The translations under genes were made by a program, and so were the position numbers. From Panicum virgatum (lineage: Eukaryota > Streptophyta > Magnoliopsida > Poales > Poaceae): a DNA stretch of 64,000 nt. Where the stretch lies: contig NC_053138.1 in NCBI RefSeq assembly GCF_016808335.1, forward strand, positions 13,633,900-13,697,899, read 5' to 3'. This document shows, one piece after another, positions 22,960-33,553 of this stretch; the first letter of the stretch is position 1, and every line of letters begins with the position of its first letter. The notes beneath the pieces are model-generated. The model had not been told where the DNA came from, ran no database searches, and saw only the letters and a program-made list of their open reading frames with translations.

Positions 22960-23400
22960 TATATGTTAACGATGTCTTACGCCAGTAGCAACTTATGTGA
23001 TGATTTGCACTCTTTCTGTAGCAATTTATGTGTATATAATATTACTGTAGTAATAACTTATGTGTATATCAACTATGGTTTTGTATCAACTCATGTGTAT
23101 CAGTGTATGATCGATTTTATTTGCAAAAACATGTATCTTATATGTGGGACAACTTATGCGTATAATAGATAATTTTGTTTGTTCGTGGCAACTTATGTTT
23201 ATAATGTTTATAAGTTATAACAGAATATGCTTATGTGGCAATTTTATTTTTTAATAATTTAAAAATATTTTTGCAATAACTTTTATGTTATATGTGTAGC
23301 AAGTTATGTATTATATGCGTGGCAACTTATATGTATGAAACCTTCTGTTTTGTGGCAACTTAGTGTATAATATATAGCAACTTGCCACTTGTATAAAATA
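22960..23400. repeat. AT-rich degenerate repeat of a (G)CAACTTATGTGTAT motif
   Basis: Variants of GCAACTTATGTGTAT recur about a dozen times at irregular 25-60 bp spacing. No fixed period or flanking TIR was found. About 280 bp of plain AT-rich DNA separates it from the LTR element. Confidence 0.6.
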
Positions 23401-24528
23401 TCTTCAAAATATATGCAAGTGAGATCTAGTTTTGACTATCTCATCACGCTGATCACACTGGTGTATTCAAAACGGAGCTCGTACGTAAGAGATAAATATT
23501 TTTTAGAAAGCTATTTTATAGTTAAAAAAGTTAGTTTAATGTCCGTAAACTATACGTGAAGGTAAAAAGCGGAAGCCAAAGGGTCGCGCTGTGCCTGCAC
23601 GCGACCGGTCGCGGGTTCGTCCATTTAAAAATTATATATAGATAATCTTTAATCCTAGAAACTTTAAATTCTTTTAATCTGTTGTCGGTCGAAACCCACC
23701 GGCGAGCAGCGACAGGCAACACGAAGAGCCGGGAGGTCGCCGGGGCGCTGGCAGGCACTGCTCCCTCGTCGACGGCCCGCAATTCCAGCAACGCGCCGCG
23801 GCTTGTGAAGACGCAGGGCGTGCCACCTGACCTATACCCGATCAGGAAGGTGCGGACGTGCTTGCGATGATTGATCTGCATACACAAACACGTGGAAACG
23901 TAAGTCCGAGCCATAGTCGGCTCCCCGGGACGACTCTTGCATCGGCTTTAAAGAGCTGATCGAGTCCCGGTGTCAGATGGGATCTGTTGCATCCGGATGT
24001 TGACAAATAAAGCAAATAACTGTAAAAGTTGCTTCAATTAAATCTAATTTATCTAAACCACAACGGTAAAAGCTTCACTGCTAGATCGGAACATCCTACA
24101 CGTGATTGGGCCTAATAAACGTAACAGATAACTAAACCATAACCAAAACAGAGGCCTAAGAACTAGCAAGAGCCGATTCCCAGATCAATTCCTTGTTAAG
24201 ACTAAAGCAGAGCATCTAACACGCCACCGGATCGTCCAACCCGTTTGCAAGGCCTAACCTAGCAGATATTACGCCAACTCTCAAGAATAAGAGCAAACCG
24301 TAACAGATCAGATCTACTAAACATAAAGGAAGTAGGGTGTTGCCTTTACGCAGCTAACTCTGCGCAACAAGAGCTAGTATAAGATGATAACATGATATTC
24401 GTAGACAATAAGCAACAAAGCACGACAGATCTACCAAAAGCCATGCTACGAACATCAGGATAACTAGTACTACTCGCCATCAAAAATGCTTCAGTACGAG
24501 TAATACCAAGGTAAAAGCAAGAACAATG

Positions 24529-24559
24529 CTGCCCTGATCACGCGAAGCGATCAGGGCAG
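24529..24559 (-). promoter_or_regulatory. Perfect 11-bp hairpin in the 3' LTR
   Basis: CTGCCCTGATC pairs with GATCAGGGCAG across a 9-nt loop. On the minus strand it lies about 130 bp downstream of the LTR TATA box, so it falls in transcribed sequence. It is conserved at 31641-31671 in the other LTR. Confidence 0.75.
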
Positions 24560-24683
24560 CATGGCGCTTACTTGGATGAAACCCTAGAATTAGGGGTGGC
24601 GGTGCACCGAGGTTTGTTGTGGTGGAGACACCCGCCGTGTGTAAACGAATGCCGTCATCTTTATTCAATAGCATATGAGTACA

Positions 24684-24691
24684 TATTTATA
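24684..24691 (-). promoter_or_regulatory. TATA box in the 3' LTR
   Basis: TATAAATA on the minus strand, about 550 bp into the LTR, with an identical counterpart at 31796-31803. Confidence 0.65.
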
Positions 24692-25242
24692 GTCCGGAGA
24701 CTTCTTGCCGTGCAAGGCAACCTCTAAACTCTTTCCTAAACGAAGACTAGAGATAGATTACAACTCAATAAAGACTCGAAGATTAGATAACATGATCTAG
24801 ACTCTTCCCTCCACCAGTCCAGATCTTCATGAAGCTTCCAAATATCAGCCGAAACATGCCGTATAATTGTGGCAGATTATGGTCGTCCTACTGTTTCGAC
24901 AGTTCCTGTCAACTCCGAGCGAATCTGGATGTGATTCTAGTTGTATTGGAAAGCTTATCTCCTTAGCTTTCCATGCATATCTAGAACATCCAAAACGGAG
25001 TCCATATGTGGCCTGGCGTCCATTTTTGCGCAGCCTCTTCCTGCAGTCCGAACCAGCCTCACGAATAGACTGGGCTTCAACATGGATTAGGCCCGTAACT
25101 CCATCTCGGCTTGAGCCTTGAGTGCACAGTTATCATCATATTTGGCCAAACTTATGATAAAAGCCTGGCTAAGTGGACTCCTTTACCGTGGGCTTCTTCT
25201 GACATTTGGCCTACCAATCCCGGTCAAATTCTGGCGATAACA

Positions 25243-25254
25243 CATGCCCCCCAA
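25243..25254 (-). promoter_or_regulatory. Polypurine tract of the retrotransposon
   Basis: On the minus strand a G6-containing purine run (TTGGGGGGCATG) abuts the 3' LTR, the position expected for plus-strand priming. Confidence 0.7.
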
Positions 25255-27705
25255 GTTTGGCCAAATATGATAAAATCTTCTATGCGCCAGTCGTAAAGCA
25301 AATAAGAACATCATCTCCTCAAATTGTCTTCTCATGCCACTGATGGTCTTGTCCCCCGAGCCAATAGATCGGCTATTAGCCAACTGACTTTGTGACCGAT
25401 TGCTTGAACCGGCCTCACGCCTTCCTCGACCAATCTCAATGTTGTTGCAGACCAGTCCTAGTTTTCATATTCCATGGATGGCGCTGACTTACGGGATCAT
25501 CCTCAAGCTTCATCAGATCAGCATCAACATACTTGGCCTCTTCTTGATGATCGTTGATCGCCAGGAGTTGGTGAAGACATAGATATTCAATAGGTAGTCG
25601 ATTCTCCATCGAATAAATAATAATGTGGGCTACATGGATTACCTGCAAAACAATCACTTGCCGGACCGGCTCTACAAAGATCATTGTGAATCGGCTAAAA
25701 GCCGATGGATCATATTTAGTTAGGCAAAAGTCATGCAAGCCGACCCAACATCAAAAAATCTCTTCCCCCACAAAAATATGCTATGTCATGCAAAGGGTGA
25801 GTGTGAGCTTCCAGGTATGTCTCAAAGCATTTACAAGTGCTAGCATGTATATACAGTGAGGGTATAGCATAAAGACACCGCATAGAAAAGCTCAAAAGAA
25901 TATATCTATATTAGAACATGAGCAGGCAATTTTTAAGATTTTCAAAATAAAAAGCATCACCACTTAGCCCAACCAACTAGTACATTAAAGCATGACAAGC
26001 AAAAACCAGCAAGTACCTACACCAGTGAGCTTTTTCCAATATAATGATCTTTTAACAAGCTTGATTACTCATGCCCTCAGGTCTTGCAGGTTAAAACATA
26101 TTGCATTTGAAACTCAAACAAGCCTTTTGTTATGTGCCAGGGGTTATTTGCTTATCAGGCCACTTCTTACCAACCAATGCTAAGCCTAGGTCCATTGAAC
26201 CATTAGAAGCTTAAAGCAAGGTTTTGGTCATTCACAGCCTAGTCCAAGTTCATGCTAAAGTGCAATAGCAAGCAGTCCCGAACTAGATCAGTGAGACAAA
26301 ACAAACTCACCTGGATCTTTTCATTATAGCACAGTATGGACATCATTCAGATTTTAATGTAATTTAGCACAAGATTATCATATAAGCATTGAGACTCGAG
26401 CTGCATAAATGATTCCAAGAAAAGGATATAGCTACCAGGCATGTACAAGATAGTAAAAGCAAAGTCAGCCTACACATACTAGTAGCCAAGTAAAGTGGTG
26501 ACCATATTTCAGATTTTCAAAAAAATAAAAGCCATGCTCGGTATCAGATATTCAACATATTCAAATGAGCCTAACCACACATGGTCACCAGCATCCACAC
26601 CTCAAAATATATACATGAAACACAAGTAGAAGCTACTAAGCATACAAGGAAGCTAGTGCAAGTGATAAACGCATATACTGTATGATGATGCAATGGTAGG
26701 TTTGAATATTACCAATAAAATTGGCTGTTGACGAGCCGATGGTTAAAATCCCGCCTAGTCCGTACTTGCCATAATGCATTCTCATCACAACTATCGGCTA
26801 TTAGAAAGCCGAACATCTGTAGCCTAAAGTCCGATCAACACATCGCAATCGTAGAGAGCTCTTCAAATGCTGTGTCGACATGGATGAAGTAACCAATGTT
26901 GATCGCAATGACGGAACACAGAAGTTGAATCAGCCAGCTGATGTGATGAATGCCCTGACCCTCTATCCGCGGGGGTCGGGCGAGACGGACCCGTCCGTAG
27001 GCGACGAATACCCTGACCCCGTAGGAGCCGCATTCGCCGATGTCAATGGTGTCGCAGGAATAGGAATAGCCGATGACGACGACGATGCAGAAGTACTGTT
27101 GGCCGGATCGATCGGCTAATGTATCAGACACTCCCACGCCCACATGGGAGCAGAAGTAGCCGATGTCGATGGCTGGAACTGCGAAGGAGCGGAAGTAGCC
27201 AATGGCGAAGAAGCTTGTAGGAGCACCGGCGGTAATTCTTCATCCGGACGAAAATTTTTGTATGGGTCTCCATATTTCATCACCAAATCTCCACTTATGC
27301 CCCCCGAGCCGGATCCTTCATGTATTGGAGGAGATTGGCTCTCCAATCGGCCGTGCCCAATTCACTATGAACCAGAGAATTCAGACGTTTTGCCGCCGAT
27401 TGCTGGAATCGGCTGTGTTTGGGACTGATCTGCCCATCGGCCCGGACTCAGATATTAGCCATGCAGCAAATTTGTTCTGCTACTATTTCTTTTGACTTTC
27501 TTTTTCTGGCATTGCATCGGCTGGGGCCGGTCGCTTAGATCGGCCACTACAGGGCATGATCCCGTAAAATTCATGAAGTGGTGCCAGAATGTGTTTATTC
27601 TATGAGGCCAGTGGATAAGACCAGCCGCAACCTGTTTTTTGTTGCTTCGATCCGATCACAGTCTTCCGGCATGATCCCTGAGATCGGCTCTTGTCCTTCC
27701 GCGTC
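25255..27705 (-). other. Non-coding 3' internal region of the LTR element
   Basis: About 2.4 kb between the protease stop and the polypurine tract. No frame resembles reverse transcriptase, RNase H or integrase. The part at 26730-27680 is notably rich in the hexamer GCCGAT/ATCGGC, also common in the gag and protease regions. The rest is AT-rich and featureless. Confidence 0.7.
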
Positions 27706-29280
27706 CTAGGCGTTCATATCTGCAAGCGAAATCCCGCTGGAATCATCTGCATGGACCACCTCCACTTCATCGTCATCCCATTGGACCAAACACTGGTGCA
27801 TCGTGGAAGGAACACAACAATTGACGTGAATCCAATCCCTCCCAAGCAGCACTGTGTACGTACTCTTACTGTTGACGATGAAGAACGAGGTTGGGACGGT
27901 CTTGCGGCCAACTGTCAACTCCACATTGAGGACGCCCTGTGCCTCCGACGGCTGGCCGTTGAAATCATTGAGCATCATGTTGGTCTTGATAAGATCAGCA
28001 GCAGAACGACCCAATCGGCGCAGTACTGAGTACGGCATTAGATTGACCGCGGCGCCAGTGTCGACCAACATCCTGTTCACAGGCTTGCCGTCGATGAGGC
28101 CTTTGAGATATAATTCCTTCAAGTGCTTGTAGCTTTTCTCCTTGGGCTTCTCAAAGATGATCGGCTGTGGGCCAAGATCCAGCTGTGCGATAGCCAATTC
28201 CTCCGATTGGGGTGCCCGAAACTCCGACGGGAGCATGGACACCATATTCACATCAGCCGATGGCTTCTCATCGGCTTTTGTCTGCTTGGGGCGCCACTCT
28301 TTTCTTGGAGGGCGCCTTTCTACCCTTCGTGGGTGCCTGACTTGTTCCGCGAGGTCTAGACGCGTCTCCCTCAGCACGTCAAGGTATCTTGCTTCTGCCT
28401 CTTCTAGATTGCGCAAGCGCTGCACTCTGTGCTTCTGCGAACGATTAAGCCCGTCAGGACACCACCGTGAGCGATGGTACCTGTCTTCTTCTTCTGGCTC
28501 GAAATCACCCCTGGTCGGCCGCTCAACATGTTCGTCGTGACACACTTTGGGCCCCAAGCGCCGGAACACCGATGTCTCGCCTGACTGGCGTGTCCGAGGC
28601 CTGCACTCCAGACAATCATCTATAGTGGGCAATCGGCTCATGCCGGAATTCCAGCAGTACCTGAAGAACGGGCAATGCCAGTGGTTGCGTATAGCCTGGT
28701 GCCTCCCTAGCGTCCTCCCTGTGCGGTGCTCATACTCCTCCTCTTCCGATTCATACCGGCGACGCAGCTTGTACTGATACTGGTATTTTTCCAGAAGCCG
28801 ATTGGAAGCTGGGAGCTGATTGCGGATGTGACGCACTTCTTCTTCAGTAACATGTCGCTGCTCCGGCTCGTGTTTATCTTGGGGCCGTTTGCCAGAAGCG
28901 GCCTCTTTCCTTTGCTCGTCACGGCGGCGCATGGGTCCCGCCATGTTGATTTGGAATGCCAAGTTCTGGCCCTTGGGTCCGAAACCTGACAGCTCCACCA
29001 CGTTAGCCTGTGGGAACGGTTGACTGTCCACTTTCATCGTATGTTGGGCCAGAATTAATCGGCCCTGCTCGATAGCCGATTGAATCTGCCGACGTAGCTC
29101 CTTGCAGACATTTGTAGCATAGGTGAACGAGTGGTGCCACTTGCAGTACAGCCTTCCCTGCAGCTCCTGTGCCGTTGGTAGCTTGTGATTCTCTGGGAGC
29201 TTCAGCTGCTTTTCCTTGAGCAGTAAATCGAATATCTGCTCTGCCTTGGCCACGTCAAAGTCAAAGCCCTTCATAAGCAC
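27706..29280 (-). CDS. Retrotransposon zinc-finger/aspartic protease protein
   Basis: An open frame of 524 codons on the minus strand. From the start there is a C-x2-H...C cluster (YCKWHHSFTYATNVC) at residues 45-59. A second Cys/His cluster follows at about 201-226 (HWHCPFFRYCW ... DDCLEC), typical of plant gypsy polyproteins. A charged linker leads to an aspartic protease with LVDTGAAVN, catalytic Asp near 407. A frame ending shortly after GRDWIHVN is usual before reverse transcriptase, but here the protein stops at TAG 27706-27708 and nothing follows. It lies in the same frame as gag, separated by a single TAG at 29332-29334, so it may be expressed by readthrough of an uninterrupted parent element. 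Confidence 0.88.
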   Translation of the reverse strand: MLMKGFDFDVAKAEQIFDLLLKEKQLKLPENHKLPTAQELQGRLYCKWHHSFTYATNVCKELRRQIQSAIEQGRLILAQHTMKVDSQPFPQANVVELSGFGPKGQNLAFQINMAGPMRRRDEQRKEAASGKRPQDKHEPEQRHVTEEEVRHIRNQLPASNRLLEKYQYQYKLRRRYESEEEEYEHRTGRTLGRHQAIRNHWHCPFFRYCWNSGMSRLPTIDDCLECRPRTRQSGETSVFRRLGPKVCHDEHVERPTRGDFEPEEEDRYHRSRWCPDGLNRSQKHRVQRLRNLEEAEARYLDVLRETRLDLAEQVRHPRRVERRPPRKEWRPKQTKADEKPSADVNMVSMLPSEFRAPQSEELAIAQLDLGPQPIIFEKPKEKSYKHLKELYLKGLIDGKPVNRMLVDTGAAVNLMPYSVLRRLGRSAADLIKTNMMLNDFNGQPSEAQGVLNVELTVGRKTVPTSFFIVNSKSTYTVLLGRDWIHVNCCVPSTMHQCLVQWDDDEVEVVHADDSSGISLADMNA

Positions 29281-29331
29281 CTTCTGTTTGACCCACTTGC
29301 ACGGGACGGGGTTTGCCCCCCCCCGGGTCCA

Positions 29332-30720
29332 CTATGCCACAGCCACATCTTGTTCCTCGCCAAAATCATCGGAATCACCTGCTTGGGCCACATTCACGTG
29401 GCGCTTGAATTTTTCCTGGTACAGATCAGGGTGGTAGTGTTCATACGCCGTGAGCTTCTGCACCATGTGTGCCAGAGAGGTGAATTCTAACTGAAAAACC
29501 AGATCCTTGATCGGCTTAGCAAGTCCCAGAACTGCCAAATCAACCGCCTCCTTTTCCGTTATGCGCGATGTGTAACATCGGTTCTTGACCTCTCGAAAGC
29601 GATGCACGTACTCTGAGACACTTTCCCCTCGCTTCTGCCTGACTTGGGCGAGGTCGGCGATCCCGGCTTCAGCAGCCTCTGAATGATACTGGGTGTGAAA
29701 CTGATCCTCCAGCTGCCTCCAAGTCCGAATCGAATCTGGGGGCAGTGATGTATACCATCCAAAAGCTGAACCTGTTAGAGACTGGGAGAAGAAACGGACC
29801 CTCAGAGGATCCGATACCGAGATCATCCCAAGCTGCGTCAGGTATCGGCTCACATGTTCAATGGAGCTAGCTCCTTCTGATCTGCTGAATTTGGTGAACT
29901 CCAGAAGCCAATACTTGGGTGGCAACGGGATCAAATCGTAGTCACTTGGATACGGCTTGGAATAGCCGATCACCGTTCTTTTGGGCAGGATGCCAAACTG
30001 GTCCCTTAGTATTGCACTGACCTGCTCCACACTAAGAACTCCTAGGGCCGAGGGTTCAGCACTCGGCCCGGTAGCGTACTTTGCTAGCCATGCTTGTTTC
30101 TCCACATCTGCTCCTGAGGCTCCTGTACCCACCAGCTGTCTCGTGCGTGTTGGACTGATATTGTCAGGTATGTACACGCACGTGTAGCCGTGCGGGATCT
30201 CTTTGGGCGGCTCACTCAGGAACTGTCCCTCCCCGGGATCACCGCCGATCTTGTAGACGGCGTAGATCGGCGAACTCTGCTGTCCTGCTGCCGCGAGCAA
30301 GTATGATACTAGCGGCCTAGATTGCAATGCAGCTTCCCCCCTATGACTCCCCAGGACTGGTCCCGATGGGCAGTACTGGTTCTTGATCACCTCCTGGACA
30401 ACACGATGTGCCACGCGCTCAAGCTCATTCACCAGGCTCTCTGAGTACCGATGAAGCGTATGAGCCACCATATAGTTCATCTCCTGGCGTAGAGCCCTGG
30501 TGCGCTCCTCTGATGGCACAAACAGATCAACGTTGTCGAGAGCGCCCTCTGGTGAGAACCCCTTCCACCTGATGCCGTGGTTGCGGGTCCTCTCGAAAGA
30601 GCCGATGAGATCGGCTTCCAACAAAGCTTTGATCTCATCATACTTCTTCTTATGTTTAGGAGGGAGCTCTTCATACGTGATGGGCTTGGGAGCGGGTTCT
30701 TAATCTTGAGCTCCTGCCAT
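29332..30720 (-). pseudogene. Retrotransposon gag, early nonsense codon
   Basis: The natural start appears to be ATG 30720 (MAGAQD), but codon 7 is TAA (30700-30702). From there the frame is open for more than 450 codons to TAG at 29332-29334. The middle carries the retrotransposon gag domain pattern (DPLRVRFFSQSLTGSAFGWY, then W..LEDQFHTQYH). The start lies about 50 bp inside the 5' LTR boundary. Gag forms the particle that packages element RNA. This copy is unlikely to make it unless a downstream start is used. Confidence 0.88.
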
Positions 30721-30748
30721 CTCTGCAGTGGGCGTTGTTGTTGATGAA

Positions 30749-30767
30749 GGTCCCACCGAGCGTACCA
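30749..30767 (-). promoter_or_regulatory. Candidate primer binding site
   Basis: On the minus strand TGGTACGCTCGGTGGGACC begins 5 nt inside the 5' LTR, where a tRNA 3' end would pair. I could not name the tRNA with confidence. Confidence 0.5.
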
Positions 30768-31640
30768 AAATGTGTTGTCGATCGAAACCCACCGGCGAGC
30801 AGCGACAGGCAACACGAAGAGCCGGGAGGTCGCCGGGGCGCTGGCAGGCACTGCTCCCTCGTCGACGGCCCGCAATTCCAGCAACGCGCCACGGCTTGTG
30901 AAGACGCAGGGCGTGCCACCTAACCTATACCCGATCAGGAAGGTGCGGACGTGCTTGCGATGATTGACCTGCATACACAAACACGTGGAAACGTAAGTCC
31001 GAGCCGTAGTCGGCTCCCCGGGACGACTCTTGCATCGGCTTTAAAGAGCCGATCGAGTCCCGGTGTCAGATGGGATCTGTTGCATCCGGATGTTGACAAA
31101 TAAAGCAAATAACTATAAAAGCTGCTTCAATTAAATCTAATTGATCTAAACCACAACGGTAAAAGCTTCACTGCTAGATCGGAACATCCTACACGTGATT
31201 GGGCCTAATAAACGTAACAGATAACTAAACCATAACCAAAACAGAGGCCTAAGAACTAGCAAGAGCCGATTCCCGGATCAATTCCCTGTTAAGACTAAAG
31301 CAGAGCATCTAACACGCCACCGGATCGTCCAACCCGTTTGCAAGGCCTAACCTAGCAGATATTACGCCAACTCTCAAGAATAAGAGCAAACCGTAACAGA
31401 TCAGATCTACTAAACATAAAGGAAGTAGGGTGTTGCCTTTACGCAGCTAACTCTATGCAACAAGAGCTAGTATAAGATGATAACATGATCGCGTAAAGAC
31501 AACATGATATTCGTAGACAATAAGCAACAAAGCACGACAGATCTACCAAAAGCCATGCTACGAACATCAGGATAACTAGTACTACTCGCCATCAAAAACG
31601 CTTCAGTACGAGTAATACCAAGGTAAAAGCAAGAACAATA

Positions 31641-31671
31641 CTGCCCTGATCACGCGAAGCGATCAGGGCAG
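31641..31671 (-). promoter_or_regulatory. Perfect 11-bp hairpin in the 5' LTR leader
   Basis: Identical stem and loop to 24529-24559. In the 5' LTR it would sit in the 5' leader of the element RNA, about 100 nt past the presumed start of transcription. Confidence 0.75.
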
Positions 31672-31795
31672 CATGGCGCTTACTTGGATGAAACCCTAGA
31701 ATTAGGGGTGGCAGTGCGCCGAGGTTTGTTGTGGTGGAGACACCCGCCGTGTGTAAACGAATGCCGTCATCTTTATTCAATAGCATATGAGTACA

Positions 31796-31803
31796 TATTT
31801 ATA
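31796..31803 (-). promoter_or_regulatory. TATA box in the 5' LTR
   Basis: TATAAATA on the minus strand, the likely promoter of the element RNA, about 550 bp into the LTR. Confidence 0.65.
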
Positions 31804-32360
31804 GTCCGGAGACTTCTTGCCGTGCAAGGCAACCTCTAAACTCTTTCCTAAACGAAGACTAGAGATAGATTACAACTCAATAAAGACTCGAAGATTAGAT
31901 AACATGATCTAGACTCTTCCCTCCACCAGTCCAGATCTTCATGAAGCTTCCAAATATCAGCCGAAACATGCCGTATAATTGTGGCAGATTATGGTCGTCC
32001 TACTGTTTCGACAGTTTCTGTCAACTCCGAGCGAATCTGGACGTGATTCCAGTTGTATTGGAAAGCTTATTTCCTTAGCTTTCCATGCATATCTAGAACA
32101 TCCAAAACGGAGTCCATATGTGGCCTGGGCGTCCATTTTTGCGCAGCCTCTTCCTGCAGTCCGAACCAGCCTCACGAATAGACTGGGCTTCAACATGGAT
32201 TAGGCCCGTAACTCCATCTCGGCTTGAGCCTTGTGTGCACAGTTATCATCATATTTGGCCAAACTTGTGATATAAGTCTGGCTAAGTGGACTCCTTTACC
32301 GTGGGCTTCTTCTGACATTTGGCCTACCAATCCCGGTCAAATTCTGGCGATAACATAATC

Positions 32361-32727
32361 CCTCCTCTGCTTCTGTTCCGCCGGCCTCCACCACCGCTCG
32401 CGGCCGTTAGCGAGTCGCCGATAGCTGTTCTACCCACCTTCACACCCCCCCCCCCCGCGCCCCGCCTCATATGAATTCTATGCGTGTGGAAGACGAAGCT
32501 CGCCCTCACGATTGCAACAAATGTTCGCCAAATAGGATTTTTGGGTCTTGACAGTGGAAGGATCTCGATCAAGTTATTAGAAGAGTCCTCTTCCCAATCC
32601 TCATACAAGCTTCCAAAAGTTAAATATCTCGGGGCTAGATCTCAGCTCAGCGGGATGGTAGCGAATCATAGCTCTAGTAGGCTCTTCATAATTCAATTGA
32701 TCTTTATATATTTTTAACTCAAAAGTG
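32361..32727. other. Intergenic, nothing recognised
   Basis: Contains a run of 12 C at 32445-32456. No gene or complete repeat was recognised. Confidence 0.5.
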
Positions 32728-32729
32728 TA

Positions 32730-32956
32730 CTCCCTTCGTTTCAAATTATAATCTTTTTAATTTTTTAGTACAAATTTGACCACTCATTTTATTCAAGAAA
32801 ATTATACAAATATAGTCAAATTTAAATTATTTTGAAGAAATTGTATTGATAAAACAAACAACAAAAGAAATAATATTTTGCACAATTTTTCAAATAATAA
32901 GATGAGTGATCAAATTTAGATTATAATTTGGAACTAATAATTTGGGATGGAGGGCG
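32730..32956. mobile_element. Stowaway-type MITE
   Basis: The left end is CTCCCTTCGTTTCAAATTATAAT. The right end is its imperfect inverse (ATTTGGGATGGAGGGCG). TA dinucleotides flank both ends, and the AT-rich core is non-coding. Confidence 0.85.
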
Positions 32957-32958
32957 TA

Positions 32959-33553
32959 TAAGAGCCTGACTCTTTTTAAACTCGACCCTTAATAGATTAG
33001 ATAATCTAAAGTACCACCCCTGGGGTTCAACACCTAGCTTGAGGTAATGAGGTGGCAGTCTCGCTCAAGCTCGGCTCGTTGACAGGGCTCAGGGCCTCCG
33101 GCCTCAGGTTCATCTTTCTTAAACCCTTTCCCCTTCTTTCGGACTCTCTCCTCTCTTGCTCTTCCTTCTTTGGCGGCGACGACTGGGGGAGCGGCGGCGC
33201 CATTTGTTAGACCCAGCCCTTTGCCGGCGACGACAACCCACCAGGTATGCCCGCCCCTTCTCTTTCCTTCAGTTGTGCGAGACGGAGCACCCCAAACCCT
33301 AACAAAACTATTTGTATTCGGATCTAAATCCAGTTACAATATATTACCTACTGACTTCGATTTCGTTTGTAAAAATTATCGGGTGTACATGTGTACACCC
33401 GTGTCCGCCGCGCAGCCGCCCCTCCGAGTCCGGCCTCTGTTCATCTGTCGTCCTCCTCATCCTCGGCTCCTAACCCCACCTCCACCACTCCTTACTCCTC
33501 TGTGCAGACGGATCCGACCCGCCAAGGTGAGCATCCTCTCTCATGTCCCTAAT
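32959..33553 (+). other. Candidate promoter and 5' UTR exon of the coiled-coil gene
   Basis: A pyrimidine-rich segment (33110-33165) followed by GC-rich sequence and a donor at 33244/33245 (CCACCAG|GTATGC) looks like a 5' UTR exon. It could splice to the exon beginning near 35381-35421. Inference from sequence style only. Confidence 0.35.

Larger units (their letters stand above)
23680..25242 (-). repeat. 3' LTR of the gag-pro retrotransposon
   Basis: A 1,563-bp LTR. Read on the minus strand it starts TGTTATCGCC and ends CGACAACA. It contains a TATA box and a leader hairpin shared with the other LTR. It differs from the 5' LTR by about 25 substitutions. Confidence 0.93.
23680..32355 (-). mobile_element. 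Ty3/gypsy-type LTR retrotransposon carrying only gag and protease
   Basis: Two directly repeated LTRs with TG...CA ends (23680-25242 and 30773-32355) are bounded by a perfect 5-bp duplication, TAATC, at 23675-23679 and 32356-32360. Coding runs on the minus strand: gag then protease. The remaining 2.4 kb up to the polypurine tract has no reverse transcriptase, RNase H or integrase frame. About 25 base differences plus an 18-bp insertion separate the LTRs by eye, near 1.7%, so insertion was fairly recent. It must have moved using enzymes supplied by another element. This matches the described TR-GAG class of non-autonomous LTR elements, here with protease retained. Confidence 0.93.
30773..32355 (-). 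repeat. 5' LTR of the gag-pro retrotransposon
   Basis: A 1,583-bp LTR, 20 bp longer than its partner, mainly from an 18-bp insertion near 31487-31504 that repeats AACATGAT. Both ends match the other LTR. The 5-bp duplication TAATC follows at 32356-32360. Confidence 0.93.

Noticed and set aside
23580..23640. tRNA-like GCGGGTTCGTCC segment left of the LTR element
   Set aside because: Only a partial B box. No A box at the right spacing and no cloverleaf.
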